Source: Lyophyllum atratum | Taxonomy: Eukaryota > Basidiomycota > Agaricomycetes > Agaricales > Lyophyllaceae | Reading direction: 5' to 3' | DNA length: 64,000 nucleotides | Assembly: GCA_014905825.1 (NCBI GenBank) | Contig: JACGCN010000004.1 | Coordinates: 1,860,001 to 1,924,000, forward strand | Shown: positions 33,215-42,318 of the stretch, in pieces | How the letters are laid out: every line of letters starts with the position of its first letter | Numbering within the stretch: the first letter of the stretch is position 1 | Translations under genes and position numbers: made by a program | The notes under the pieces: generated by a model | What the model was told of the DNA's origin: nothing | What the model saw: the letters and a program-made list of their open reading frames with translations, nothing else | The model's database searches: none

Positions 33215-33873
33215 AAATATTGAGGACTCGAGAGCCCTAGCTTGTCCTCAAGCAAGGAGGAGGCTGACTCTTGGCTGACTCCAAGAAATTTACACGGTGC
33301 GTCACACCCCGCTGACCAACGTCACTGTAACGGTGGTATTTCGGTGCCGAGGAAGCAACCCGCTCCGAGCTCGACAAAGCAAAGTCATCGAACACTGCTA
33401 GTGGACGAGAGATACGGTCTGTGAAATGGGAACGGAGGAGCTATGGGTAAGTATTAGCATGATTTCGACTTAGTTACCCCCATAGCAGATAAAAAAACCT
33501 TCTTACGATTACACACCTATAGTAATCACTCTGACAAGCTCTGATAGGATGAATGTACGAGTTTGACAATTGAATTGCATTGACGTACTCGAGTACACCA
33601 TGAAAGTATTTTACTTGCATCCCCGGAGAGTGGGAGACGAATGGAAGTTGACACCAGAAAAGAAACCTGGTGGTTCAATTGCAACGGACAGCTCGATCGT
33701 TGATATTTTTCTTTTTTCCAGGCGAGTCGTCGGAGGAAACTGCCGAGCGGGTCTAGGGGCGCAGTTCATAAAGCATGTTACCTAATCGGGGTAAACCTGT
33801 ACTGTAATTGAAGTCACCACATCCGCTAATTGCGCAATTACACCTCTTATAAACCGAATCGCTGACTGATGCC
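33215..33873. promoter_or_regulatory. Divergent promoter region, RAD4 / MFS transporter
   Basis: 660 bp between two start codons. No RNA gene or repeat seen; a TATAAA-like TTATAAACC lies about 25 bp before the MFS ATG. Confidence 0.45.
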
Positions 33874-36600
33874 ATGGCCACTATTGCCCCGCGCGCATCT
33901 GGCTTCTGGGCCGACGAGAGGATGACCAGCTACTTTCCTGACGACGAGGGAGATGAAGCGGACGTTGAACGACAGAACCTCATCGTAGGCGAGGACGTAT
34001 GCGACGGACGCACCCCGGTACGATTGGCAGCACTTGTGCGTTGGAAATGTAGCAACCTAACTTTTGATTATAGCTCGACAAAACTATAGATCGCATTGGA
34101 ATGGGGAGTTACCAGTGGACATTGCTGTCGTTATGTGGATTTGGTGAGTGTTGTCAGACTGTATCAGACATCGACGTGAAGTTTACTCAAATGCTGCGAA
34201 GGCTGGATGGCGGATAATGTACGTAGACTTATCATGCTTCTTCGGCGTTGTTGACGATATCACAGATGTGGATACAAGCAGTAGCAATAATCCTTCCCCG
34301 TATACAAAAGCACTATGACGGTTGGTCGTCTAGTCGCGAGACGTCATCACGCTGAACGTTATATGTAGTACCGGACAGCTACATCGGGAGTGTGTCTTCG
34401 TCGATGTTTGCAGGCATGATGTTCGGGGCAATAGGCTGGGGTACCTGTGCGTATTGAGCCATCCGGTGTATCATAACGGCTAATGTCTCTGACAGGTTCC
34501 GACATAATGGGACGCAGCGCAGCCTTCAACGCAACTCTATGCTTCACAGCCGTTTTCGGCCTCCTAGCATCTTTTGCAAACTCCTTCCCTACATTATGCG
34601 TCCTATTGTTTTTCCTCGGGAGTGCTGTTGGAGTATGTGCTTACCCTGAAATATGCCGTCCTCCATTTACACCCCTTTCTAGGGTTCTATGCCCACAGAT
34701 GGGACATTACTACTTGAGCACATGCCGAAGGCGAAGCAATACCTCGTCACCGCGTTGTCTGTCTTTTTCTCCGTCGGCGCTGTTCTCTCAGCCGTCGTCG
34801 CCCTCTTAGTCATACCCCACAACTCGTGTCTTCCTGATCGACCCTGCAACGTAGATACCGAAAATCAAGGATGGAGATATCTCCTCATTGCCCTCGGGCT
34901 CATCGTATGTCTGTCCCTTCCTCTTTCATATGTCGCAACTAAACGCGCCATACAGACACTCTCAATGTTCATCGCACGCATCCTCTTCTTCCGCCTACAC
35001 GAATCTCCACGTTACCTTGTCCACGCCGGTCGACCTCTTGAAGCCATAGAGTCACTTCAGCTGATATCCCGCTTCAACGGCTCCGATCTCTCCCTCGAAA
35101 TCGAAGACGTGCGGGACCATTATCACAATCCTACCCCCGTCGTTGCCTCCCCCGCTGCAGAAGCCACACGCTTCCCCATCCCGCGCCCTAACTACAAGAA
35201 GCATGAACAGCGCCCCCGCGCGACCTCTAGCACCATCTTCAGCGCCTTAGATGTTGATGGCGAAGCATTCCTCGCCGTTCCTCCCGTTCCAAGCGTAGTA
35301 GCATCACCTGCAGGCAGCGGCCGCCCCACCCTCGTCACGCAGTACAACTCCACTGACGCGTCGCCCACCGTCCTCGACGGCCACACCTTCGCTACGCCCG
35401 CAGTGGAGCACGCCTCTGCCTTCCCCGGGCTCAACGGGCTTGAAGATCAGTTACATCCTGCGACGGATAGCAAACCCTCTTCGCCTGTACAGACACCGAT
35501 TTCACCTCGAGCAACCCCCCGTCCACCCCGATTGGGTCCCTCGCTGTCGAGCCGCCGACGCCTTTCGGGCGCGTCGTCGCGTCGTGCTGAGTCGATCTAT
35601 GAGAAGCGCGTGTGTGGGGTACTGCCTCGGTGGATGAGGAAACCGCTGTCGGCGTGGCGGGACCGGGTGATGATGGTGCTGTCGCCGGAGTGGCTGCGGA
35701 CGACGGTATTTGTGTGGGCGACTTGGTTTGCTATGTCTTTAGGTATGTCTTGAACTCATTCCTCTTGCTTGCAATGGATACTGATGGTGGTGCGAATTAG
35801 CGTATACGATGTTTAACGTGTACCTCCCGAAACTGCTTGAGACTGGATCAACGAGCAAGAGCATGGCTGCGCCTGATGCAAAGACATTAGAGGATTCCCT
35901 GTGGGATGTCGTGATTTTCACCATCGGTGGATGTCCTGGAGCCATCGTGAGTTCCTTTGCCTACCTGCCAACCGCGATAATCTGACACGACATTCCCACA
36001 GCTCGGTGCATATCTGATAGAATCACCCGTAGGCCGCAGATGGTCGCTAGCGGGGAGTACCTTCATCACCGCCTTCTTCTGTGTTGTTTTCGTGATGGTG
36101 GAGTCGACGTGGGCTGTGAGGGCGAGTACGGTCGGGATCAGTTTGAGTGCGACGGTGGGTCTTCTTGCTATACTTTTCAAGTAAATGTGGAACTTATGCG
36201 TGATTCCTTGCCATAGGCCATGTGGGCTGTCTTGTATGGGTGGACCCCGGAGATCTTTGGGACGAAAGGTGCGCCCACCTCCGATCCTTCCATGCCACTG
36301 ACGCTAATGCGATACTTTTCAGTCCGAGGAACCGCATGTGGAATTGCCTCTGCCCTCTCGCGAATGTAAGCCGATAAATTCACCCCTTCCAGTGTCCTCC
36401 GTGACTTACAACTCTCCTTCAGAGGCGGCATGATTGCACCTATGCTCGGTGGGGGCCTCCTGATGATAGACCGCTCTATCCCCGTGTACACCAGCGTCGT
36501 CATTTTTACTATCGCTGGTTGCTGTGTATTGATGCTCCGAGAGGGTGAGGGCGACAGCGGGGACCGCACCAAAGGCGGCGAACGTGCCATCGTACACTAA
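33874..36600 (+). CDS. Major facilitator superfamily transporter (sugar-porter/SV2-like group)
   Basis: Membrane carrier of about 12 helices; substrate unknown. The ATG at 33874 (MATIAPRASGFWADERMTSY) leads to a soluble acidic N-terminus. Small spliced exons give LDKTIDRIGMGSYQWTLLSL, QAVAIILPRIQKHYD and SYIGSVSSSMFAGMMFGAIG, then SDIMGRSAAFNATLCFTAVF (loop 2-3 motif region) and FPTLCVLLFFLGSAVG. The main exon has SMPTDGTLLLEHMPKAKQYL, typical of the MFS group annotated as inorganic-ion or organic-ion carriers, plus LHESPRYLVHAGRPLEAIES after helix 6. A long cytosolic loop between helices 6 and 7 (about 35100-35640) is rich in Pro and Ser. Later exons carry helices 7-12 (VVIFTIGGCPGAI, GRRWSLAGSTFITAFFCVVF, MWAVLYGWTPEIFGTK, GTACGIASALSR, PMLGGGLLMIDRSIPVYTSV), ending at 36600. 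Confidence 0.85.
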
Positions 36601-36797
36601 ACCGTGTAGAAATAGTTTAAAGCCGTGTGTTATACACATGTATCCTGCAATCCTGCCCTGTATCATACGTCGTTTACTAGTTCTTTACATCCCGAATATA
36701 ATCGCATTCCAGAACGTTTGCATTCGCATATCATTATCGTCTGGCAAGTCGGGCGTCAGGCCTAGCGGGATCGAGGATCGTTGGCGTCTTTTACTGA

Positions 36798-37193
36798 TTA
36801 TAGCACCAATGCATCTGCCTCGATCTCGACCTTCATCTCAGGGCGCACAAACTTAGCGCCTATGATCATCGTCGCGGCTGGCTCAACCCCGCCAAGCGCG
36901 TCCTTCATCGCGCGCCCCACGTCGCCGCTGTCCTCATCGGCAGTCACGAACATCCTGACGCGCATTATGTCGTTACGCGTCCCGCCTAGCGCTTGGATCG
37001 CGAGCATGATCTCGGAGAAGATCTTCAGCGCCTGATTATACGCGGACTTGGGGTATAGAACGGTGCCATTCGCGGTATCAATGGACGTCGTGCCGGAGAC
37101 AAATATGAAAGGCCCGCGACGGACAGCTCTAGAGTAGCCAAACTGCGATTCGTAGGGGTTGGTGGTTTTATGTCGCTGGGTTGTCGATGCCAT
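36798..37193 (-). CDS. Rid-family (YjgF/YER057c/UK114) protein, single exon
   Basis: 131 aa, uninterrupted, which is unusual here. Starts MASTTQRHKTTNPYESQFGY and contains SRAVRRGPFIFVSGTTSID, a segment with QALKIFSEIMLAIQALGG and VRMFVTADEDSGDVGRAMKD, and the closing VEIEADALVL, all standard for the trimeric Rid fold. RidA proper deaminates reactive enamine/imine intermediates from PLP enzymes; its key Arg sits in the PARS/PART motif. Here that motif reads PAATM, so the Arg is replaced by Ala and imine deaminase activity is doubtful; other Rid subgroups also lack it. The start codon lies only about 20 bp downstream of the U6 snRNA terminator on the same strand, leaving no separate promoter space. 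Convergent with the MFS gene. Confidence 0.9.
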   Translation of the reverse strand: MASTTQRHKTTNPYESQFGYSRAVRRGPFIFVSGTTSIDTANGTVLYPKSAYNQALKIFSEIMLAIQALGGTRNDIMRVRMFVTADEDSGDVGRAMKDALGGVEPAATMIIGAKFVRPEMKVEIEADALVL

Positions 37194-37213
37194 CGTGGAA
37201 AGGTCAGACGAGG

Positions 37214-37279
37214 AAAAATAAATATTGAGATCCGTAGATCTACCACTCCGGGAAAGCGTGTCATCCTTGTGCAGGGGCC

Positions 37280-37310
<31 letters not shown>

Positions 37311-37334
37311 TTCGTATGTCACCCCGAAGGGGAC
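37214..37334 (-). ncRNA. U6 spliceosomal snRNA
   Basis: Minus strand. A 5' hairpin (GTCCCCTTCGGGGT) is followed by ATTGGAACGATACAGAGAAG with the ACAGAGA box, then ATTAGCATGGCCCCTGCACA with the AGC triad, and AAGGATGACACGC: the universally conserved U6 core that pairs with U2/U4 and the 5' splice site. The first T run long enough to stop Pol III is T5 at 37218-37214, giving at most ~121 nt; the mature 3' end may be earlier. No intron is seen. Confidence 0.95.
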
Positions 37335-37340
37335 AATGGT

Positions 37341-37440
37341 ATGTAGGGAGTTTCCATGGCGGAGAATCGGTTTTTGCATTTTGTTCAGCCCACGGGGTAG
37401 ATATTTGGCTCTATTTGCATGACTCTCGATCAGGCAAGGT
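37341..37440 (-). promoter_or_regulatory. U6 upstream promoter, copy 1
   Basis: About 98 bp directly upstream of U6, repeated almost gap-free at 37891-37989. Shared blocks on the minus strand, reading towards the start site: GCAAATAGAG, ATATCTRCCCCGTGGGCTGA, GCAAAAACC and CTCCCTACAT, the last ending 7 bp before the U6 5' G. Conservation between copies marks these as the likely Pol III promoter elements. Confidence 0.75.
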
Positions 37441-37494
37441 CGATGGTCGATCAACAGGCTCTCCGGGACTTCAAAGCTTCAACTGTCCAAGTCC

Positions 37495-37536
37495 TGGGCT
37501 TCGGATTCGCGAGCTACAAGCTTGGAAGCATGCCAA
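37495..37536. repeat. Distal part of the duplicated U6 upstream region, copy 1
   Basis: 42 bp identical to 38091-38132 (TGGGCTTCGGATTCGCGAGC...). Lies ~160 bp upstream of U6; the second copy lies ~207 bp upstream of the candidate RNA. Confidence 0.85.
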
Positions 37537-37771
37537 ACATTCTTCGTGGTTAAAGGAAATCTCAGGAAATATGGAAGGGAACTATGACACCAATTTCTTG
37601 AGACATATGTGAGGAAAGCTTTATCTATTTCTCAGATCTTTCTTGGGTAAAAGGCAAGGAAACATGATGTGTTCTCAACACATATTTTGGAAACACTCAG
37701 TCGTTTTATTTTATGTTTCTCAAGCATTGTAAGCCATTCCCAAGGAAAGACTGAAAATGCGCTGGCAGTGC

Positions 37772-37884
37772 AAAAACAAGTTTCTAACGAGTATTTCCCA
37801 AGACCAATCCCACACTGCCACGAGTATGGCTGGCGCTCGGCGATGAGCCGCGGGACAGAGCGCCTCTCCCAGAGGGAGGATGAC
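37772..37884 (-). ncRNA. Candidate novel Pol III RNA (~113 nt) under a duplicated U6 promoter
   Basis: Minus strand. Aligning the two promoter copies puts a GTC start at 37884, as in U6; a T5 terminator lies at 37776-37772. The body is not U6-like. It folds well: CTCCC/GGGAG hairpin near the 5' end, a 7-bp stem GGCGCTC/GAGCGCC enclosing a ~19-nt loop, then GCCA/TGGC. I could not match it to U6atac, RNase P/MRP, SRP, Y or snoRNA consensus from memory. Confidence 0.5.
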
Positions 37885-37890
37885 ATTAGC

Positions 37891-37989
37891 ATGTAGGGAG
37901 ATGCCATAGTCACAAACGGGTTTTTGCTTTTTGTTCAGCCCACGGGGCAGATATTTGACTCTATTTGCATTGACTCTCGAGCAGGCAAG
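37891..37989 (-). promoter_or_regulatory. U6-type promoter, copy 2
   Basis: About 80% identical over ~98 bp to 37341-37440, with the same blocks (CTCCCTACAT, GCAAAAACCCG, GGGCTGAACAAAAAG, GCAAATAGAG) at the same spacing relative to the inferred start at 37884. Confidence 0.75.
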
Positions 37990-38090
37990 AGGTGCTGGTA
38001 GTCTCCAAACAGACCTTATGTAACAGATGATAGTCGATCTGTTATTATAAGAGGTGCTGGGTCGATCGACCTCTCCACTTCAACAAGTTC

Positions 38091-38132
38091 TGGGCTTCGG
38101 ATTCGCGAGCTACAAGCTTGGAAGCATGCCAA
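38091..38132. repeat. Distal part of the duplicated U6 upstream region, copy 2
   Basis: 42 bp identical to 37495-37536. Between it and copy 2 of the proximal promoter lies ~60 bp of extra sequence absent from copy 1. The remaining stretch 38133-38444 has no gene. Confidence 0.85.
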
Positions 38133-38444
38133 CCGTTGTTGTGGGTCCTTTGAGAGGATGCGTTAATGATTAGCATTATGCAAGACTTCAAGCCGGGCTT
38201 CAAGACTCGTATGCCACTGTGATGAAGAAAAGAAAATCATAGATCTTCCTCCTCCTTTCATCTTAACATGAAAGGCTGTTTGTCCCTTTCGTTCGTAGCT
38301 TTTGCGCGAAGTACCGCTGGCACGCCTGTCGCAGCCCACTCTTTACCGAAGCTGAAGTCACGCGAGCGAGCAGACCGCAGACTGAGAGACCTTCAGAAAT
38401 CCTTAACAATTTTGATACAGCTTGAAATAAGGACGGAAAGGGTG

Positions 38445-40022
38445 CTATGTATTCAACTGGAAATCAACGACCCGGACTGCGGAGGGCGTCGTCCCAGTGC
38501 TCTTAACCTGATAGAGCACCGACAGCACCCCACTTGCCACCCTCGCGCGATCGACCGTAACCTCCCCAAACGCATTCAGACCCGCCGCTGAACCATCGTA
38601 CGCGAGTGTCCAGTCAGTCCATCCCGATGACTTGCTCGCGGTGACGATACGGACGTAGGGCAGGACGACGTAGACGTTGTCTGCGTTATCAATCACGATC
38701 TGGGAGCGCCCGACAGAGTTGATTGCGAAGGGGATCTCGACCTTCGTGAAGGCACCGCTGGATGAGCGGTAGACGTGGAAGGGGCGCGCATAGCTTGTGC
38801 GATCATTTTGGTAGCTCGTTACGCATTGGGTGAAGCGACCTGGTATGACGTCGGGGTCGGTCTGCTTTCTTCCATCTGGGAGAATTAGAGGGCGGACATA
38901 CCTGAGACGTAGGAGATGATTGCGTGGATCTGTCCACCGGAATCTACGGCTTGTGATTCTTGGTTCATCAAGCCATGGTCGGCGTTCAGCGAGTCAACAA
39001 TTATTCCTGCTGTGTTGACATTGACGGGGCTCGATCCCGATGTTCCAATAAAAGAGCCTGCGCTATTCTTCCATGTGCGACCTTGGAGAATATATTTGGC
39101 TTCCGTCGCACACCAGACAAACGTAGGATTGGCGCACCTTTGTCGTCTGAGTAGAAATAGGTCGTGTCATGGTTGGTCAGCCCTCCACTACTGCAGGAAA
39201 CACCTCCCACTTGTTCTCTCCACGTCCCCGTAACATGTAAGCGACTAGACCTGTACGTGAAACCGTGGATGTAGAGGTTGCGTGCGGCGCTCGTGACACC
39301 GTTAGTTGAGGTATAAGTTCCCGACGCAGACGCCCAGGACCCAACGTTCGACCACTTGCCGCCACTGTATTCAGCAAGTTGTGTGGCGCCATTTCCAGAT
39401 ACGCCAGAGCGGTAGACGAATTGCAACAGATTGTCGGGGGTGACGACAAACTGGGGGTAAGTGACGGTCCTATGTGGGTGGTGAGGCGATCAGCAATTCG
39501 GATCACCCTTCCATCAGAGAATGTGAAGATATGGACGTACGTCCCGATATTCAGACCCGCCAAAGTTGTGGTAATCGCAGCGAACCGACTAGCAGCCCAT
39601 GTCGCCCCATTCGTAGCCAACCCCGCCTCTGAGCTTGTATAATACAGCGTCGAGCTATGACAATCCATTGCTACATGAATCTTTCCATCAGCAGGCGATA
39701 CGCCCAGTGCAATCACGTTATGGGAGTCGCTTGTTGATAGCGTATGTGGTAATTGCAGCGTTGACCAGGCACCAGAAGGAAGTTGGCGGCGCGCGAGAAC
39801 AGCCGTGCGGGAGGAGGTGTACCAGGCAGCGAACTGGTAATTGGAGTATGTGAGGACACCAGAGAGCTGGAACGAGTTGACATTGACGACCCCGTCGTAT
39901 GAGATGAAAAAGACGCCGTTCGCGTCGAGAAGGGTATTTGAGGTGAGCGTGACTTTTGGTGCAGCCAAACAGAGGGTGGCCAGAAGACTCGCGAGCGAGA
40001 CAAGCACAAGTGGGAGACGCAT
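38445..40022 (-). CDS. Secreted BNR-repeat protein (BNR_4-like, sialidase-fold beta-propeller)
   Basis: The ATG at 40022 gives a clear signal peptide (MRLPLVLVSLASLLATLCLA), then PKVTLTSNTLLDANGVFFIS. Propeller strands are visible as repeated blocks: VLTYSNYQFAAWYTSSRTAV, SDSHNVIALGVSPADGKIHV with MDCHSSTLYYTSS, TVTYPQFVVTPDNLLQFVYR, LYIHGFTYRSSRLHVTGTWR, NHDTTYFYSDDKG joined across an intron to RTWKNSAGS, ADHGLMNQESQAVDSGGQIH, and RSQIVIDNADNVYVVLPYVR, ending VVDFQLNT at 38445. The H..MDCHSSTLYY and N(H)D.TYFYSDD blocks are typical of the BNR_4 family, whose members are extracellular polysaccharide-active or -binding proteins; substrate unknown here. At least four exons. A likely nutritional or cell-wall enzyme, not linked functionally to the neighbouring snRNA gene. 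Confidence 0.82.
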
Positions 40023-41024
40023 ACTTTTTTTCAATCGAAATCGGCAGGAGTACAGAGGCACATCGTCTTATACTAGCTGAATAGTGGTCCCATGGCCACG
40101 AAGAACCGTCAAAGAAGGCTAGGCCGCGTGAACTCCGGAAGTATTGACGCGGTCCGCTTCGACGTGCTTCGCGTGATGCGTGAAGGCAGCGGGCCCCAGT
40201 GTATTGTCAGATGGACATATTTCCTTGCGATGTCGGACCGCCGAAGAATTATACAGTATCATCTGTGCTGTAATGTGCGGGGTGACCAGCTAAAGCCGTG
40301 TTTTCGTCACAGTGCTGACAGTATAGATCCAGCGAAAGACGAGAAGGCAAAGAATAGATGGCGGTATGATTATTTTCAGGATGGGTCCTCCTGCAAATCT
40401 CTGCGAGCCATAATTGAAGACGTCAGTAGTGGGCGGGCTAAGATGCATATGGCTGCATCTGGCTGCATGGACGCTACATCAACTTTTGCGGCTCCGCTTC
40501 ATCTGATGTCACTCAGATGAGCTCCTCGTGCACATGCCTTGCTATGCCTTGTGCCACAGTGGGTGGGGTACAGTTACGTTACCATCTATACTACCACTAC
40601 TCACAGTCTACTATCAATATTTCGTTTGGTCACTCACCTACTTTCTGAACCCCATTTCCGGCCCCCGTCACCATCACCATACATATGTTTACCGTATGTT
40701 TACCGTCATGCTCTATATGAATTTAGACGCCACACCTTCTTGGGCAGTTAGGGGTGGGTCTAAGACCGAGCCTCTGTAACCAGTACAGAAGCGATAAATA
40801 GCATTGCGTAAGCTCCGTATACATAATAGATACAGGGCGCTGAAGGGAGCGTAGTTGGGATAAGGATCCAGTAGAGTACAGCGGGTAGTGAGAGGACGAG
40901 AGTCCAGTTCTGTGGCATGATACATAAGTCGAGAATAAGTTATATCCGAGTGCCATTGAGGGAATCGTCGTCGTTAATGGTCATCCAAATAGGCATGTGG
41001 TGATGAAGGGGTATCACAAAGGTA
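40023..41024. other. 1-kb gap without recognisable gene
   Basis: Upstream of the BNR gene and downstream of the next minus-strand gene. A 142-codon open frame at 40092-40520 (plus) has no domain, no intron signals and antisense-like composition; I do not call it. Short simple-sequence TATGTTTACCG duplication near 40685. Confidence 0.5.
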
Positions 41025-42262
41025 TTACTGGCGGCGGACGGTCAGGACGGCTACTCGTCCGTCTTGGGGAATGCCATGATTGACACCTAGAGCTCCTCGT
41101 CAATTGAGCGCCGATATTGGGTGAGAAAATTCTGACCGTCGTTTCCTGGGGTGAGCAGGTCGGTCCGCCACTCTACATCGGCCTTCCACCATTTGCCCTT
41201 CCACCTGCCTCCAGAAATAGCACGGTCTACGAGCCAATCGCGTCCTAGAAGACGTGTTAGAGCATTGGTCGTTAAACTTACGCTTCTATACCCACCTAAA
41301 TTGTAGCCATTTGGGACAATCTTGTGATGCTTGCGTGAGTTCTGTGATGAAGGGGATTCCTGAGTATCGGAGCAGAGACATCAGCAGGTTGTGTAATCAC
41401 CTCTTCTTTCGAAACGCTGTGAGGAAGGGGCGGCAACTTAGTTTCATCTAAATCGGGGACATGAGTCCTATTCGTACCCAAGGAACCACGCCCCACTATT
41501 GGCCTGTGTGCCGTTCTGTTTCCATGCCCGAAAGTGATTTCCTCCTATTCATGCACAATATATAAATAAATCTCTGGCGTGTAACCGAAGAACACACCTG
41601 CAAGGCTCTCCCAGCATGTTCCCCACACAGGAAAATAATACTGTCGAGCTAGGTATTGTTCGATCTTGCGACCGTCGCCGTCACCGAGATCGGCATCATG
41701 AAGTTGGCCATAGTGGAGTCCGAGACATTCCTCTGAAAATCCGATAGACCTGAAGTTCGATAGGGGGTCAGAAATGCATTATCATAGGCTAGGCGAATAA
41801 GGTTTACTTCGCATATTCGTGCAGACCATCCTCGGTCAGGATGAACGGGTCAGAGAGGCCTGAGAGGATGACATTCAGCGGCTCTCCGTGCGTCGGGGTC
41901 GCAAACTGATAGGTAGTTAGCAAGGTACATTGAGAAACATGGCAGACGTTAATCACATCCAGGAAACGTCCACCATTCAGCCGAGGGTCCAGCCATCCGG
42001 TTATCTCTGCCCGATTCGATTCGCTGGACAAAACCGCCTGCTGCATGGGTGATGCCGCAGCATTGAGCAGCAAGAAACCAACGATAAATAGGTATGCCGC
42101 CATAATCGGAGGGGTATAGGAAACCCTGGCCAGCCAATGAACTGGGGGTGCAGACGATGTCGAGGGAGTGCTGACACCTGCCCGCTCTGGCGCAGAGAAA
42201 ACCTGTTTTGATCGGCGGTCCGGGTGATGGCAACACTGATCGGGTGTAACGTCGCGTGACAT
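41025..42262 (-). CDS. Conserved basidiomycete single-pass membrane protein of unknown function
   Basis: The ATG at 42262 (MSRDVTPDQCCHHPDRRSKQ) precedes one hydrophobic segment (AAYLFIVGFLLLNAA), so probably a type II membrane protein with an extracytoplasmic domain. Blocks: GWLDPRLNGGRFLD; after an intron GEPLNVILSGLSDPFILTED with GLHEYAKSIGFSEECLGLHY and GQLHDADLGDGDGRKIEQYL; ARQYYFPVWGTCWESLAGGN with HFRAWKQNGTQANSGAWFLG; RDWLVDRAISGGRWKGKWWK; and a last exon VNHGIPQDGRVAVLTVRRQ ending at 41025. A competing reading without the last intron stops at TAG near 41089, but the spliced one gives the sensible ending. I recognise these blocks from uncharacterised proteins of mushroom-forming fungi only. 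The conserved G-W-L-D-P and HFRAWKQNG motifs suggest an enzyme or ligand-binding domain. Confidence 0.75.
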
Positions 42263-42318
42263 ATCTCATCTGCGGGTGCTGCGTGCAACCACTGCCCATC
42301 GCTGTGGCAAGAAATCCT
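42263..42318. promoter_or_regulatory. 56-bp bidirectional intergenic region
   Basis: Separates the start codons of the membrane protein (minus) and AVL9 (plus). There is no room for two independent promoters, so core elements must overlap the 5' ends of the opposite genes. Confidence 0.6.

Noticed and set aside
37669..37896. 75-codon plus frame antisense to the candidate Pol III RNA
   Set aside because: No protein resemblance; the promoter duplication points to transcription of the other strand.
40092..40520. 142-codon plus frame
   Set aside because: No domain, no splice context, lies in the promoter side of the BNR gene; likely chance.
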